A stretch of DNA of 64,000 nt from Isochrysis galbana (GCA_018136815.1 CM030942.1:559797-623796), one strand, 5' to 3'; positions 8,602 to 19,100 are shown, counted from the first letter of the stretch. The notes: generated from the letters alone by a model not told the origin. Numbers and translations are program-made.

Positions 8602-10976
8602 CTATCGGATTACTATCACGTAATCAAGGATCAGATGATCAGATCCAAGTATATCGGTTTCCTGGCTGCCGAACTCGTTCCTTTTTAACTCTTTACTGCC
8701 GGGGGCGCAGCATGCAAATGGCTGCTTCGTTTTTGACTTTTTAGAAGCGAGAGAATGGAGGACCCCGCCCTCGGAGATCCTTTCCAGGAAGAGGGAGTGC
8801 GGCATTGCCGTACTCCTCTCCTTCTTCTCCGGAGCTTCCGATGCGGTGTGGCTGGGGGGAGGGGGGGGGGGGTTGAGACGGGGGACGGGGGGGGTGAGAC
8901 GTGTGGCAGGCGATGAAGGGCAAGCGCACGCGGAAGGGGGCGGACTGCACCTGCGCGTGCGCCCGGACGGCGAGCCCACGCTTCGTGCTACCTCCGCCGC
9001 TTCAGCATCACGTCTCCTAGCGTCCTCCTCGATCTCGCATTGCCGCTTGTACAAGATGTACGCCTGGTCAGCCGCCGCCTTGAGGAGCGCCTTGAAAATG
9101 GGATGCCACCATTTGCGGTCGCGCCAGCCGGTGCCGTCAAGGTTGTAGTTGTGCAACATCTGGTCGAACCTATCCACGTTGTTCATATTCTGGTTGTAGT
9201 CGTGAATGGCCTCCACGCGCTTCGCAGTGATGAGGACGGCATCTTGCTTGGTCTTGTCCCAGCGCTTGTACGAGACCTCAACGAACGAAGCCTTCGAGTG
9301 CACAGTGGAGAGGATGTGAACGGGCGCATTGTCGAAGTAGGATATGCACACCATGCGCGAGTCGTCCGTCGTCATCATTGCCTTCAGGACCGCCTCGGGG
9401 TTGGAACCCTTGAGCTCGGTGAGAGCCTCCATTTGCTTCTTGGACAACTTGGCCTTCTCCGGCTGACGGCACTGAGGGGGCACGCCGCGGTTGACACGGC
9501 AAGTGCCCGCAGACAAAACCTTGGGGAGCTTCACTGTTACGGTTCGCCCGTGATCACGTCCAGCTGGGAACGTCGTGGTGTACTCCGGTCCCGTCGCCAA
9601 CTCTGCCACCACATCCAAGGATGGGTATAAGTTGTCCCAAAACAATTGTGAGCCGTCCTCGCGGAGGTGAGAGAGGATATGGATACACCGGTTGTGCAGG
9701 GTGGAGAAGTTGGGATTGTACACAGGCACTGTGTTATCGCCGCGGAAAGCGAAGGCCAGGAGGTAGCCGCCATCGAGGCACAGCGCATCAGCCTGGAAGC
9801 CATCGCCTGCACGTTTGTATCGATGGCATCTTTGCTTGAGCACCCCATGCTTGCCTTGGAAGCCTATGGTCATTTCGTCAATGGAGCATGCCTTGCTCGG
9901 AATCACATTGGCCTGGGAATTTCTCAGGATGTGGTCGATAAGTGGACGCACCTTGTGCAACACATCCCACTTGGGAGTTCCGGGAGCAGGTGCCTCCATG
10001 GGCGCCGAGATATGGAAGAGCGCGCGCATCTGTGCCCACCTGTCACGCGACAATAGATCCGCTGCGCGCACACCCTTGCGTGACCATGACGGCGTGTGCA
10101 CAGCCCGAAACGCTGGAACAGGGTTGAGGGCGTTGAGGAAGAACATGGCCAGGAAGAAGTCTACATCGAGCAACTCGATCGGCCGCGCGTACATGTACAA
10201 ATCGTGGCCGTTGGCGCCAATGTAGCACTTGTACTTGTTGGAGTTCATCACAAGAGTTTGCCGAAACTCCTTCGTCAGGAACTTGTCGAACCACAGAAAC
10301 GGGTGTGCCGCCGCATGCAGCCCAACTGTGGCACTGGGACGAAAGGCCTCCTCACCTGTGAACTTCGGTCGGTGGATCTTCGACGGGTCCAGGTCCTCCC
10401 ACTTCCACTTGCTTTTCTCCTTCTTCTCCTTTCCCGCCCCAGTCTTCGAGGTGCGACTTGTCGCTGCGCCTTGATGAGCTCCACCGCCACCAATGCTGCC
10501 GAGCGTTGCAGCGACAACGGCTTCACTGACGGGCACTTTCTTCCTGAGCACCTGCACCAACTCATCGCGGAGCTCGGCAACCTTCTTGTTCTGCTGAGCC
10601 CTCTGGCCCCTCACCTTCAGGTGGTGCAGGACCTCGCCCTTCTTCAAGGTCTTGACGTGCTCCTCGCGAAGGAGAGAGAGCTCGCGGATGCTCACGGTCA
10701 CAGTTTCAACGGACGCGCCGGCGACGCCCCCCTGAGGACACTCCCCGGCCGAGGGGACGTTCTCTGCATTGGTGCATTGGTCTCTTTGTCCTCCTCCCTC
10801 TCCTCCTCCTCCTCTTCTTCCATCTCGTCGCCCTCCTCCCCCTCCTTGTCGGAAGCGTAGTCCTCCTCCTCGACCATGTCCTCGGCCTGGATGAGGAGGT
10901 CGCAGTTGTTGTCGTCGTCCGATGGAAGCCCACCTTCGGGCTCCTCGGCGAAGCAGTCCTCCTCCTCCACCTCCAT
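8602..10976 (-). pseudogene. piggyBac transposase with one frameshift
   Basis: DDE_Tnp_1_7-family transposase. The likely start is ATG 10976, opening an acidic N-terminus (MEVEEEDCFAEEPEGG, then runs of E) typical of piggyBac proteins. That frame shifts at 10765-10780, where the 8-mer TGCATTGG is tandemly duplicated. Losing one copy would make a single frame of about 788 codons. The downstream frame has a SAP-like stretch (LKKGEVLHHLKVRG), then the catalytic landmarks: SIDEMTIGFQG (first Asp), FWDNLYPS (second) and NNVDRFDQM (third). The main frame has no in-frame ATG upstream of the core, which supports the acidic start. The frame has no stop before the left terminal repeat and runs 29 codons into host DNA, ending at 8602. 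The usual C-terminal Cys-rich finger is not evident. Confidence 0.85.
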
Positions 10977-11369
10977 GGACGGGTCCTCTGTCCTCTGCCC
11001 ACGCGGTGGCCTCTAGCCAAAGCGCCCGCGCCTGCGCGGCGCCGTGTGACGGGGGAACAACAACACACGGGGAAAAGGTGGACCGTTTTGCGACGTGGTA
11101 AACGACCTCTAACACCACTTTCTCACATAAAAACTATGTTTATTTGCTAAAGTGAAGCATGCAAATGGCTGCTTCGCCTCTGGACCTATTTTCACCATAA
11201 TTACGTACTAGAACATCGACATACTACGTGGTATATGTGTGGGAATATGGGGAAGGATGTCCCTGAGGGTCCCCCAGCACCCCATGGCCACCCGTCAAGG
11301 CACTTGCAAGCAATTACTAAATATATAGTTTGAAGCAGCCATTTGCATGCTCCGGCAGTAAAGAGTTAA
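8685..11369 (-). mobile_element. Complete piggyBac-type DNA transposon
   Basis: TTAA at 8685-8688 and TTAA at 11366-11369 flank a 2677-bp element (8689-11365). Both ends start CTCTTTACTGCCGG as inverted repeats and continue to the shared 19-mer GCATGCAAATGGCTGCTTC. The left end has 6-7 extra bases between the two parts. A third copy of the 19-mer lies inside the right end at 11157-11177. A TTAA target duplication, short terminal repeats and a single DDE-type transposase gene (minus) are the hallmarks of piggyBac. The well-kept ends suggest a fairly recent insertion. Confidence 0.92.
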
Positions 11370-11574
11370 AAAAGATCAGTTCGTTCTTCTTCTCTCCTCT
11401 CCTCATCTCTCCTCTCGTTCCCGCCGCTTTGCTTGCAGCTCTCCTCTCGCGCTCTCTCACGCCTCAGCTTCCTCCCTACCTACCTTTCCCGCTCCTCCTC
11501 TCTTCTCTCCCTCGTCTCTGCTCCTTGCCGTCTGCTCGCGCATCCACTCAGTTGTCCTCACTACTTCGTGCGCG

Positions 11575-12979
11575 ATGACACCGCTCTCTACGTCATCGCG
11601 CTGCTCTCGCTCGAGCTGGCGCGGCACAGCCGAGCGGCGAGGAGCGAGAGAAGTGAGGAGCTGGCTGCGCGTGGACGAGACGGCGCTCGGCGATCGCGTG
11701 CGCGCCATGCTCGCAAGCGCCGAGGTCCAAATGCAGGCACAGGTTGCGGCCGGCGTTCCGATGCACGACGCACAGCAAGCCGTCACCTTCAAGTTCAACC
11801 AAGAATGCCAACAACTGTGCTTGAAAGCGCTCGAAGAGCGAGACCTCACCCTCATCCACTACGCCAAAAAGGGAACGGCGGCTCTTCACGTCCTACAGCG
11901 CGCCGGGGCACTCGTTCCACCGTGGCTCCTGACTAGACCACCTGGCCGCCCGCTCCAGCAACAACTGGAGGAACTTGCTGATGTCCTCGACGGCAGCCGC
12001 GAGCAACGAGAGTACGAAATGCGTGCACGTGTCGTCCGAACTGCCACGGAAGCGAAGTACAATCAGCTTCGCCCCACCCCAGAGTCGATGTACGACCCTG
12101 ATATCTCTCATGTGATTAGGTATGGAAGGCCACAGCGAGTTTTTTCGCGTGAAGTCGGTGCATGGGACCAACATGAGTCCTCTTGCGCACTGACCCCATG
12201 CGTTTTCCACGCCTCTTCTCAGGCCAGAGGACGCAATACGCCTCCGCGATGCGCCAGGAGTAGAAGGAGTCCTCGTACTCGACCCAGACCCAGCACTACT
12301 TCCGAGTACCATGTTGTTTGAGGCGATGCGTGAGCTGCGTTCACTCGTGGATATTCGGACCCAAGTGAGCCTGCCCTTGCACTTCATTTCACTTGCAAGG
12401 AGTGTGCGATCCGTTGATGGGCTGCATTGTCTCGACTTCATCTCAACCCCCAGCCCCCACCCCCGGCTCCTCCCATCTCCCCTTCTTATCTGTCAGGCAT
12501 CAATTAATCCTTGCAATCGTGGCTCGTACCACGGCTTCCTCCCACTTGGTCAATCGGAGGCAGCGCGCCAGGGCCTTGGGCCCGCCACTTGCTTATTACT
12601 CCGTCGCTTTGGTGCGCTCCCCGCGCTCGTCTCACGTGCTGGCTGGCACCGGCGGCTTGCAATGCCGCCTGCCGTCCAGCTTGGCTTCTATCCGAGCGAC
12701 ACGGGCGCCAAGTATTCGCCACACCTAGATCGCAATCCCGGTGAGGTGGGCAACCGGCGGGAGATCACTTTCCTTATCTACCTGAATGTTGATTGGGATG
12801 CCAAACGCTGGGGTGGTCATCTACGCCTCCACCCAGACGACGACAAAGCACCTAGGGTGGATGTCGAGCCGATAGGTGGCAGAATCGTCGTCTTCCGTTC
12901 GGGTACTCAGGTACATGAAGTCATGCCATGCAAAGGGAGAGACCGTCTCGCACTCACACTTTGGTGCGAATACGAGTGA
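11575..12979 (+). CDS. EGLN/PHD-like prolyl 4-hydroxylase (2OG-Fe(II) dioxygenase)
   Basis: Exons 11575-12119, 12223-12364 and 12497-12979 join in frame by GT-AG introns to give 389 residues. The C-terminal 150 residues form a double-stranded beta-helix dioxygenase. It has HLD (Fe ligands His and Asp) in YSPHLDRNP, a second His in TQVHEVMPC and the 2-oxoglutarate-binding Arg in GRDRLALTLW. The string IYLNVDWDAKRWGGHLR strongly resembles the EGLN/PHD oxygen-sensor family (and protist Skp1 hydroxylases) rather than collagen P4H. Expected reaction: hydroxylation of a protein prolyl residue using O2 and 2-oxoglutarate. The N-terminal 200 residues match no family I know; no MYND finger is visible. 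Substrate unknown. Confidence 0.85.
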
Positions 12980-13049
12980 TGAGGTTGTGAGTTGTAAGGC
13001 TGGCTACACAGTGAATAAAGGGACATGCGACTTCAGAAAAAGAAATCTT

Positions 13050-13110
13050 CTAAAAAACCTTATAATATTCTCACCGCACACACGCGGCCATGGCACGAGT
13101 ACAAACTTCC
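13050..13110 (+). repeat. Dispersed repeat family D, short copy
   Basis: ACCTTATAATATTCTCACCG followed by CACACACGCGGCCATGG matches the first 50 bases of the copy at 59.43 kb. The C-rich second half is missing. Confidence 0.65.
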
Positions 13111-13164
13111 GGCAACCAGCAACCATCTTTTGCGATAGCGATAAGCACGTGATAACTCGGCCAC

Positions 13165-13445
13165 GGTCGCCTCCGCATCAAAAATCCCGGAGTCCGGAGT
13201 AAAAGGGCGTACTCGACACTCTATACACTATGCTCAAAACTGGATATGGTTCGGTCGCAAACGACATCTGGATCGCGTCTCTACGTCTCTACGCGTGCAT
13301 GGATATCGACTGAGGACCGGATCGATCGCAGACGCAGACATGATGACCAAAACTCTCGAGAAAAACAAGCTCAAGCTCCTAAAATATTGCAATCTCAATC
13401 TCAATCTCGCACTCGGTACATCCAACTCATCCAACCGTCTTGGAT
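13165..13445 (+). mobile_element. Copia RNase H / C-terminal relic
   Basis: Across frameshifts the plus strand reads IKNPGV, RTRH, NWIWFGRK, LDRVS, WISTEDRI and MMTKTLEKNK, the conserved end of Copia polyprotein RNase H. It is close to the minus-strand relic at 48.24-48.52 kb and more distant from the element at 31.9 kb. Interrupted and non-functional. The matching 3' LTR is probably the one at 16.22 kb, separated by the LINE pieces. Confidence 0.75.
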
Positions 13446-13734
13446 TCATCTTGCATGTCCCGTTCACTATATTGACTAAGCATCGACGATTCGCTTCTTT
13501 CAAGTTTCGCCCCAGCTTTTTATTATGATATAACCAACGAGCAGTGCGCAGTGCTGTCGCATCCGCGATCGACTTCCGACCTTAGGCGTCTTCGAGCCCA
13601 GTCGTTCTTGTTGCCGCGGAGTTTTACTCGTAACTTGTAGAACTCTTCACTCGTAACTCGCCCCTCGCTCCTTGCCGTTGCGCCCCTTTGTGGCCTGTCT
13701 CGCTCCTGTTTCGCTCCTTTGCACCTTGGGCGGA

Positions 13735-14704
13735 CGCACACGACGTAGGAGACATTCTAGTTGACAAGGAACATCGTTACTATATGCGCCGGAATGGCGA
13801 CTATCACGTAGTTCAGCTTAACGTTATGGGAGAGTCCCATGTCCATGAGAGGGCCAACCCACAGCCAACTCCGGACGACTTATACACTCCGCTGAAATGG
13901 GGCAGAGCATACGACGGCCCGGCCGAGATGGCGTATCCGATTCCACAAGAATACGCATGCAAAGACGCGCGTAAATCCCTGGAGGATGTTAACGTCAAGG
14001 CGCTGACTAAAGCATTTCTTGCAATGAGGAAAACAAAGAAGCAAAAATCCACATTGAGGTGGGAAAAACGATTGCCGGACCTCTCCGGGAAATGGAAACA
14101 AGTATCTCAGCTATACAAATACAACTTTTTAACGCCAAGAGACTCATATATGCACTTCAAACACGTCCTGCATAGGAGAATAGCGACGGCGAACCGGTTC
14201 GCCGACGATCCGACGTGCCGCTTTTGCGGCATAGCCCCTGAGAGCTCTACCCACATAGCCGCGTGCATCGCGACGGAGCCCATTTTCGAATTCATAGAAG
14301 GACTTCTGGGGATGAATCTAAGGCCGGGCTCTGAATTAGCACAGCGTCTCTTTTGCTACCAGGTAGACAGACCGCATCCCTCCTCGGGGTACCTAGGTAT
14401 CCTAGCGTGGAGATACATCCTCACGGACTTTTACAACATTCAATATGGCAACGCGGACGGTAGGTCCGTTAGGACTATCTTAAGAGCGATCTTTACGAGA
14501 TACCACTTATTAGTAACGGCGAAGGCCGGGTTCTTCCAGAGGTTAAAAAAACAACGAGAGAACATGGGGCTACACGCCCCGAGCAACAAACACATTCGTA
14601 AAATGATTAGCCCTCTATACACTATAGATAAGGATTTCAACCTAGAAGCATCCGGGGACCTCTTGCAGGCGGCGAGAGGCCTGGATATAAGGAACATTGC
14701 CTAG
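13735..14704 (+). mobile_element. LINE ORF2 C-terminal part, plus strand
   Basis: An open frame to the TAG at 14702-14704. It has a zf-RVT type zinc knuckle CRFCGIAPESSTHIAAC, typical of the C-terminus of non-LTR retrotransposon proteins. Its last residues, LLQAARGLDIRNIA, recur at 63.48 kb (LLQAARGLDLRHIT, stop), so this is the native protein end of the family. It contains no RT domain. It meets the minus-strand RT piece at a palindromic CTAG which supplies the stop for both. Confidence 0.85.
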
Positions 14705-16000
14705 GGTAGCCAGATCCCTAAATAAGAATCACATCGGTCTATGTATTCGAATGTGACATTCATTAGTCTTGATCTAGCCCACTCAGATATCTTTTCCCAC
14801 GACTTAAGAAAGGGGCCTACCGATATGTAATTTCCTCTATGGCGTATCCAACGTTCTCCTTCAGGCAAGTAAGCCGCGCATTCTCCCGTAGTGTATATGT
14901 CCCCCGTACCCGGGTTAATAGTGTTATGTACGATAACTGTCTGTAGAGACTCCCATTTCGACCTATGTGAATGGTGAATCGCCGGAGGTTTGTGAAAAAG
15001 ATCATGCCAAATCGGGGAACCCTGCGTTCCTTCACGCGTGGTTTCTTCCCTGAGGAAGTTGATCCGTCTAAAATTCTCAAGTGCATGCTTCCAAAAGGCC
15101 GGGAGCGTGTGACTACCGCGAATGCTAGCCGTGAGGCTCCTCAAGTCGACCTTCGAAAAGACCGCAGCTCGCCCCAAGGGGGTGCGGCTGAGCCATTGAT
15201 CTAAGACTGTTTTCCATTCCGCCCTTGACGGGTTGAGGTACCGGACTATCCATATCGCTTGAAGCGCTCGCGTGTGTTCGGCCATGGGGAGTAGTCCGAC
15301 CCCCAATTGGGGCCCGTCTTCGCTCGCTCCTACTCTCGGGTACGCCGGAAAGGCTATCCATTTTCTGCCCTCTTGCGAGGAGCCTAACTCGTCCGCCTGC
15401 AATCGGGGAGACCTATCCCATAGTATGGTTTGAACGTCCGAGTCTATGGCCTCCATGAACCACGTCGGAGGGGTGGATGTGGACAGCCAATATCTCGGCG
15501 TCCCATATATTATGAAGTTGATTAGTAGCGTCCTACCATGAATGGAGAGACTCGTCATTCCTCTCCAGGTTGCGGCCTTCTTCTTAAGTTTAGCGTAAAG
15601 CTTCTCCCAGAAGGAGTCATTTTCTAGTCCTTCCCAGAATGGGACTCCTAGTATGGTCGCATACTCGCCCTCGCCGAGTGTTTTAAAGTACGCTAGCGTC
15701 TCGGGGACCCGTGCCCCCTTAAGTGATCCCATTCGTATTAGTATACTCTTGCTTTTGTTCACCCTAGCCCCGGTGGCGTTTCCATAGCATTCTAAGATGT
15801 GCATCGCCCTCTCCAATGACGCGAAAGAGTTCGCCAAAATTTGCGTGTCGTCCGCAAACTGCGAAAGCTTTAACTCCCTTGGTCCTATCGTGATTCCCTT
15901 CATCTCCGGGTCGGCGTTGACTAAGCGTGTCAGGCCTTCCCACTCACCCTCGCTATCCGCTATGTCCGCTCCGTCTTCGCGCTCGCCCTCGCCACTGCCC
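14701..16000 (-). mobile_element. LINE ORF2 reverse transcriptase part, minus strand
   Basis: Uninterrupted minus frame with KLSQFADDTQILA (catalytic FADD), TILGVPFW and the thumb/connection region, ending GIWLP at the CTAG shared with the opposed plus-strand C-terminal part. The fingers and the 5' endonuclease are missing beyond about 16000. The two pieces look like one protein cut in two with the C-terminal part inverted, though two separate insertions are possible. Confidence 0.85.
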
Positions 16001-16220
16001 GCCATCCATCCTGCTCCAACCATGGAAGATGGTCTGCCCGTCCCGCCCGCCAATGGCCAAAATGCCGTGCCTGCCGCCGCCTACCTTCCGTCCCGTTCGG
16101 TCCCTCCTGTTCCATCCGTAACCTCCAATCCGTCAAGTGCACGCAGTATGCCATAGCCATAGGCCATAAGCCATAAGTCTAAATGCCGCGCCATTTCCGT
16201 TTCCGGCGAAGAATCGTTGC

Positions 16221-16530
16221 TGCTGGCCTACGTCTTTGATCTTTGACGCTTGAGCACGTTTCAGCCTCAAAGGTGAATTTGTACCTCTCCTAGGAAACGG
16301 CAATGATTGGTGATTGGAGACAAGAGTTCCACCTTTAGCGATGGCGATGGGGGAGCGTGGAGCGTCAGAGTCAGAGTTTTTCTTGTGATGCGAGTATAAA
16401 CGTAGTGCTGTGGTTCGTAGTAGCCTTCATTGGCAACGGAGCCCCTACCTACCCCGCGATGGGGGTGTGCGCGGTTGCGCGGTTGCTGCATGGCTCGTCC
16501 GGTGTACGTGGCTAGAGATGCTAGCCAACA
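16221..16530 (+). mobile_element. Copia-family LTR (about 310 bp)
   Basis: Matches the reverse complement of 47793-48064 over its length, including TGACGCTTGAGCAC and GGCTCGTCCGGTGTA. It runs from TGCTGGCC to GCCAACA, short inverted ends as in LTRs, and is preceded in both loci by GGCGAAGAAT. In the 48-kb copy the LTR lies just after the RNase H relic, fixing orientation. Here the LINE pieces separate it from the relic at 13.2-13.4 kb. Confidence 0.75.
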
Positions 16531-16565
16531 AGCCAACAAGATGCGCCTACAATACAATTCTCAAC

Positions 16566-16748
16566 CCTAGATGGGAAATACGGTGCTGGGGCTTGCAAAT
16601 ACAGCCAAATACATATGTATTTGGCCTCCGGCCAAATACATTTCAAATACATTCGAGGCCTACAACCCAGGACACGCTTCAAATACAGCCAAATACATAT
16701 GTATTTGGCCTCTGGCCAAATACGGTAAATACGTATTTCCCATCTAGG
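16566..16748. mobile_element. hAT-type MITE with internal palindromes
   Basis: 183 bp with perfect 17-bp terminal inverted repeats CCTAGATGGGAAATACG, flanked by the 8-bp direct repeat TTCTCAAC at 16558-16565 and 16749-16756. Non-coding. The centre holds two copies of a palindromic unit built on AAATACATATGTATTT and GGCC(T/C)CxGGCC. The 8-bp duplication points to the hAT superfamily. The age is young, since TIRs and duplication are perfect. Confidence 0.9.
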
Positions 16749-16756
16749 TTCTCAAC

Positions 16757-17224
16757 AGACAGCCCCCCATCCCCCTATCGAGGGATCGAGGGGCCGAGAA
16801 GCCACCTAAAATAAAATAACTCTTCTCGGATGGGGAACGATGGGCCCCGCCCCGCCTTCACCCCGTCTCGGCTCCTTCTCAAACCACGTAAACTAAGTTG
16901 TACGTAAACTAGGTTGTACGATAGGAATACAAGAATATCCGCGGGCGTAGTCGGTCGGCCGCGAAATCGTTTCGCCACTCTGCTCGCGGCTTCCGGCCCC
17001 CCTCCCGCCTCTCTCCCCTACCCCCTTCCCCCTCCCGCCCTCCCGCCCTCCTCCTTCCCCCTCCCATCCCCTGCGGGGCCGCCCAAGTAGAAGGAGCGAG
17101 AGGGACTGCTGGCTCGGCTCGGCCGGGCGCCGGGGGAGAGTGTGCGAGGAGGCAACAGGAGGCTTACAAGACCTCGGCTCACTCTTCCGCCCCGCAGCGC
17201 CCTCTGCAGGGAAGAGTAGAGAGG
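16757..17224. other. Upstream region of the RING-H2 gene
   Basis: No gene supported. A duplicated ACGTAAACTA(A/G)GTTGTACG stretch lies at 16885-16920, and CT-rich sequence at 16990-17080 precedes the gene as at other promoters here. The long minus frame across it is a shadow. Confidence 0.35.
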
Positions 17225-18426
17225 ATGCCTGGCGCGACTCATTCACAGGTGCCACCCTATCCGATGAGGCGACAGAAACCTTCGGGGGCCCGGACAGAGA
17301 TGAAGATCCCTGGTGAATCTCGAAAGCAGCCACTCGACCAGAAGCAATCGGCTCTGCACGGCGTGATGAGAGACCCGTGGGGCAAGTGTGTGTGCCCACA
17401 CTGCCAGTCTGGCCATAAGCAGCGGAAACCTGCTGCCAAACCAGTTTCTCCATATCTCGAGGACCAACGAAAACATCTGGTAGTCTCTCCGTCGCGTCCT
17501 CGCACGGTGCCGGTCCAAGTCGTCCCACGCAAGCGTATCCCAATCGCCTCACCGTATAATTCAGTACGAGAGGTGCGCGACATACGTGCTATGAAGATTT
17601 CTCGCGACCAACTACAGGTGAGCTCAGCGAGATCATCAAAGCAGTGCTTTCCGGCCCCGATGCGCTTGCGATGAAGTTGAGAGTGCGGGAGCTGGCGTGA
17701 GCGCTTTTTGTGTAGGCGTAGTACATTATCCACATTCGCACGGCAACCGAGCTTCACGGCCGTGCTGTGTTCATACAAGGGGACATCTCTCTCATGTTTT
17801 GCCTCTTCACGTCACAGGCTGAGAGGCGACACCGCGACATCATGCTTCGGCAAATTGAGGTTGGTGCAGCAGAAATGGGTGTGGATGTGCGCACGTACGC
17901 GACCCTCATGCTGATGCAACACCGAGACATCACTCCTGAGGACTACGATGTCTTGAAAGTCCTCGATGAGAAGGAAGGACTCGTCAGCGGCGTCGCACCG
18001 ACCATACTCTCGCAAGATCAGCTGGACAAATTGATACCAGCATGGGTTGTCCCCAACATGGAAGCTAGAGATGTGATTGAGCCACGTCGAGATCTCCCAT
18101 CTCGTGATTGTGACGAAGTTCAAAAGGATGCCGCGGGAGTGGCTACGACGCCGACCGCTGCAGACCACTCAGCCAACGGGGAATGCGAATGCGCTGAGTG
18201 CACCACCCCGGGTGTCGACTTTGACTGGCAAGAGATCAATTGCTCAGTGTGCTTTGAATCCTTTTCCACCGGGGAAATAGCACGGACGCTCCCGTGCGGC
18301 CACCATTTCCACGCACAGTGCATCGACCCATGGCTCACTAGCAGGTCACGAAAGTGTCCCGTGGACTCGAAGCCAGTTGAGCCGGATGAGGCGGACGAGG
18401 AGAAACCAGACGAAGTCAAGTCGTAG
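17225..18426 (+). CDS. RING-H2 finger protein (predicted E3 ligase)
   Basis: Exons 17225-17617 and 17818-18426 join in phase 0 through a GT-AG intron, giving 333 residues. No membrane segment. Exon 1 is basic with a small CVCPHC cluster. Residues ~265-310 form a RING-H2: CSVCFESF..GEIARTLPCGHHFHAQCIDPWL, then RKCPVDSK. The eighth zinc ligand, normally Cys, is Asp (CPVD). Asp is an accepted ligand in Rbx1-type RINGs, so the finger may still bind two zincs. An acidic tail (EPDEADEEKPDE) follows. Expected role: substrate ubiquitination with an E2; target unknown. Confidence 0.8.
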
Positions 18427-18784
18427 CTCTCACCCTCAACCGAGACCTATCGCCGTATGGGCTGAGTGTTGTGTGCCAACAACTCCGCTATACTTTAGCG
18501 AGCCGGCCCATTCACAACGATCAACAGGAGAAAATTGGGGGTTGTGTTGAGCTGCTTCATGACGCCCCCACTCGTAAGATCCGACGTGACAGAAGTCGGC
18601 ATGAGCGCCTGCGCGATAGCGCCACGTTACCTTTCTTGAGGCAATTTACGTCGTCGGCTCTCATCACTTCGACAAAAGCAAGAGCACGACACCAGACTTG
18701 TAAAGTGCGGGTAATGGCTAGCTGTCGGTGTACGTAGAATGAATTGTGCGAGTTACGGCTAGAATCGACCGAAGGCAACTTACT
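18427..18784. other. Intergenic region
   Basis: Downstream of the RING-H2 gene. Contains no frame with recognisable protein features. Likely 3'UTR plus unannotated sequence. Confidence 0.3.
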
Positions 18785-19100
18785 TTATACTTAGTTCAGC
18801 ATAGGGAGGCGCCTCGCGCCCTCCCTCTCGGGCTCCAATTCCCCTCCGGGCGCCTTGTCGCTCATGCCCCCATGCTCTCGCCATTTGCCATTTGGCATAA
18901 GCTCGGCAGCTCATCAATACCAATAGGCCATCCAAACCCCTCATGAGCGCGGCTCGCGAGTCGCACTTCCACGCCCGCGCTGGGCCTGCCCTCGAGCTGA
19001 CTCCCCCGCGATCCCTTGTCGCCAGGCATACAGGGGCCTCTAGGCGGCACCCATGAACGACAAGCGAGCGTGGGAAAGACGAGAGAGAGGCAAGGCTTGG
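18785..19100 (-). repeat. Dispersed repeat family A, inverted copy
   Basis: The reverse complement carries CTGTATGCCTGGCGACAAGG and CTCGAGGGCAGGCCCAGCGC, as in family A, and ends in CTAAGTATAAAGTAAGTTGCC-like sequence equivalent to the ACTTATAAAAGTAGGTTGCC tail of the 20.5-kb copy. Confidence 0.75.

Noticed and set aside
9040-10860. Plus-strand frames across the piggyBac gene
   Set aside because: They are antisense shadows of the transposase.
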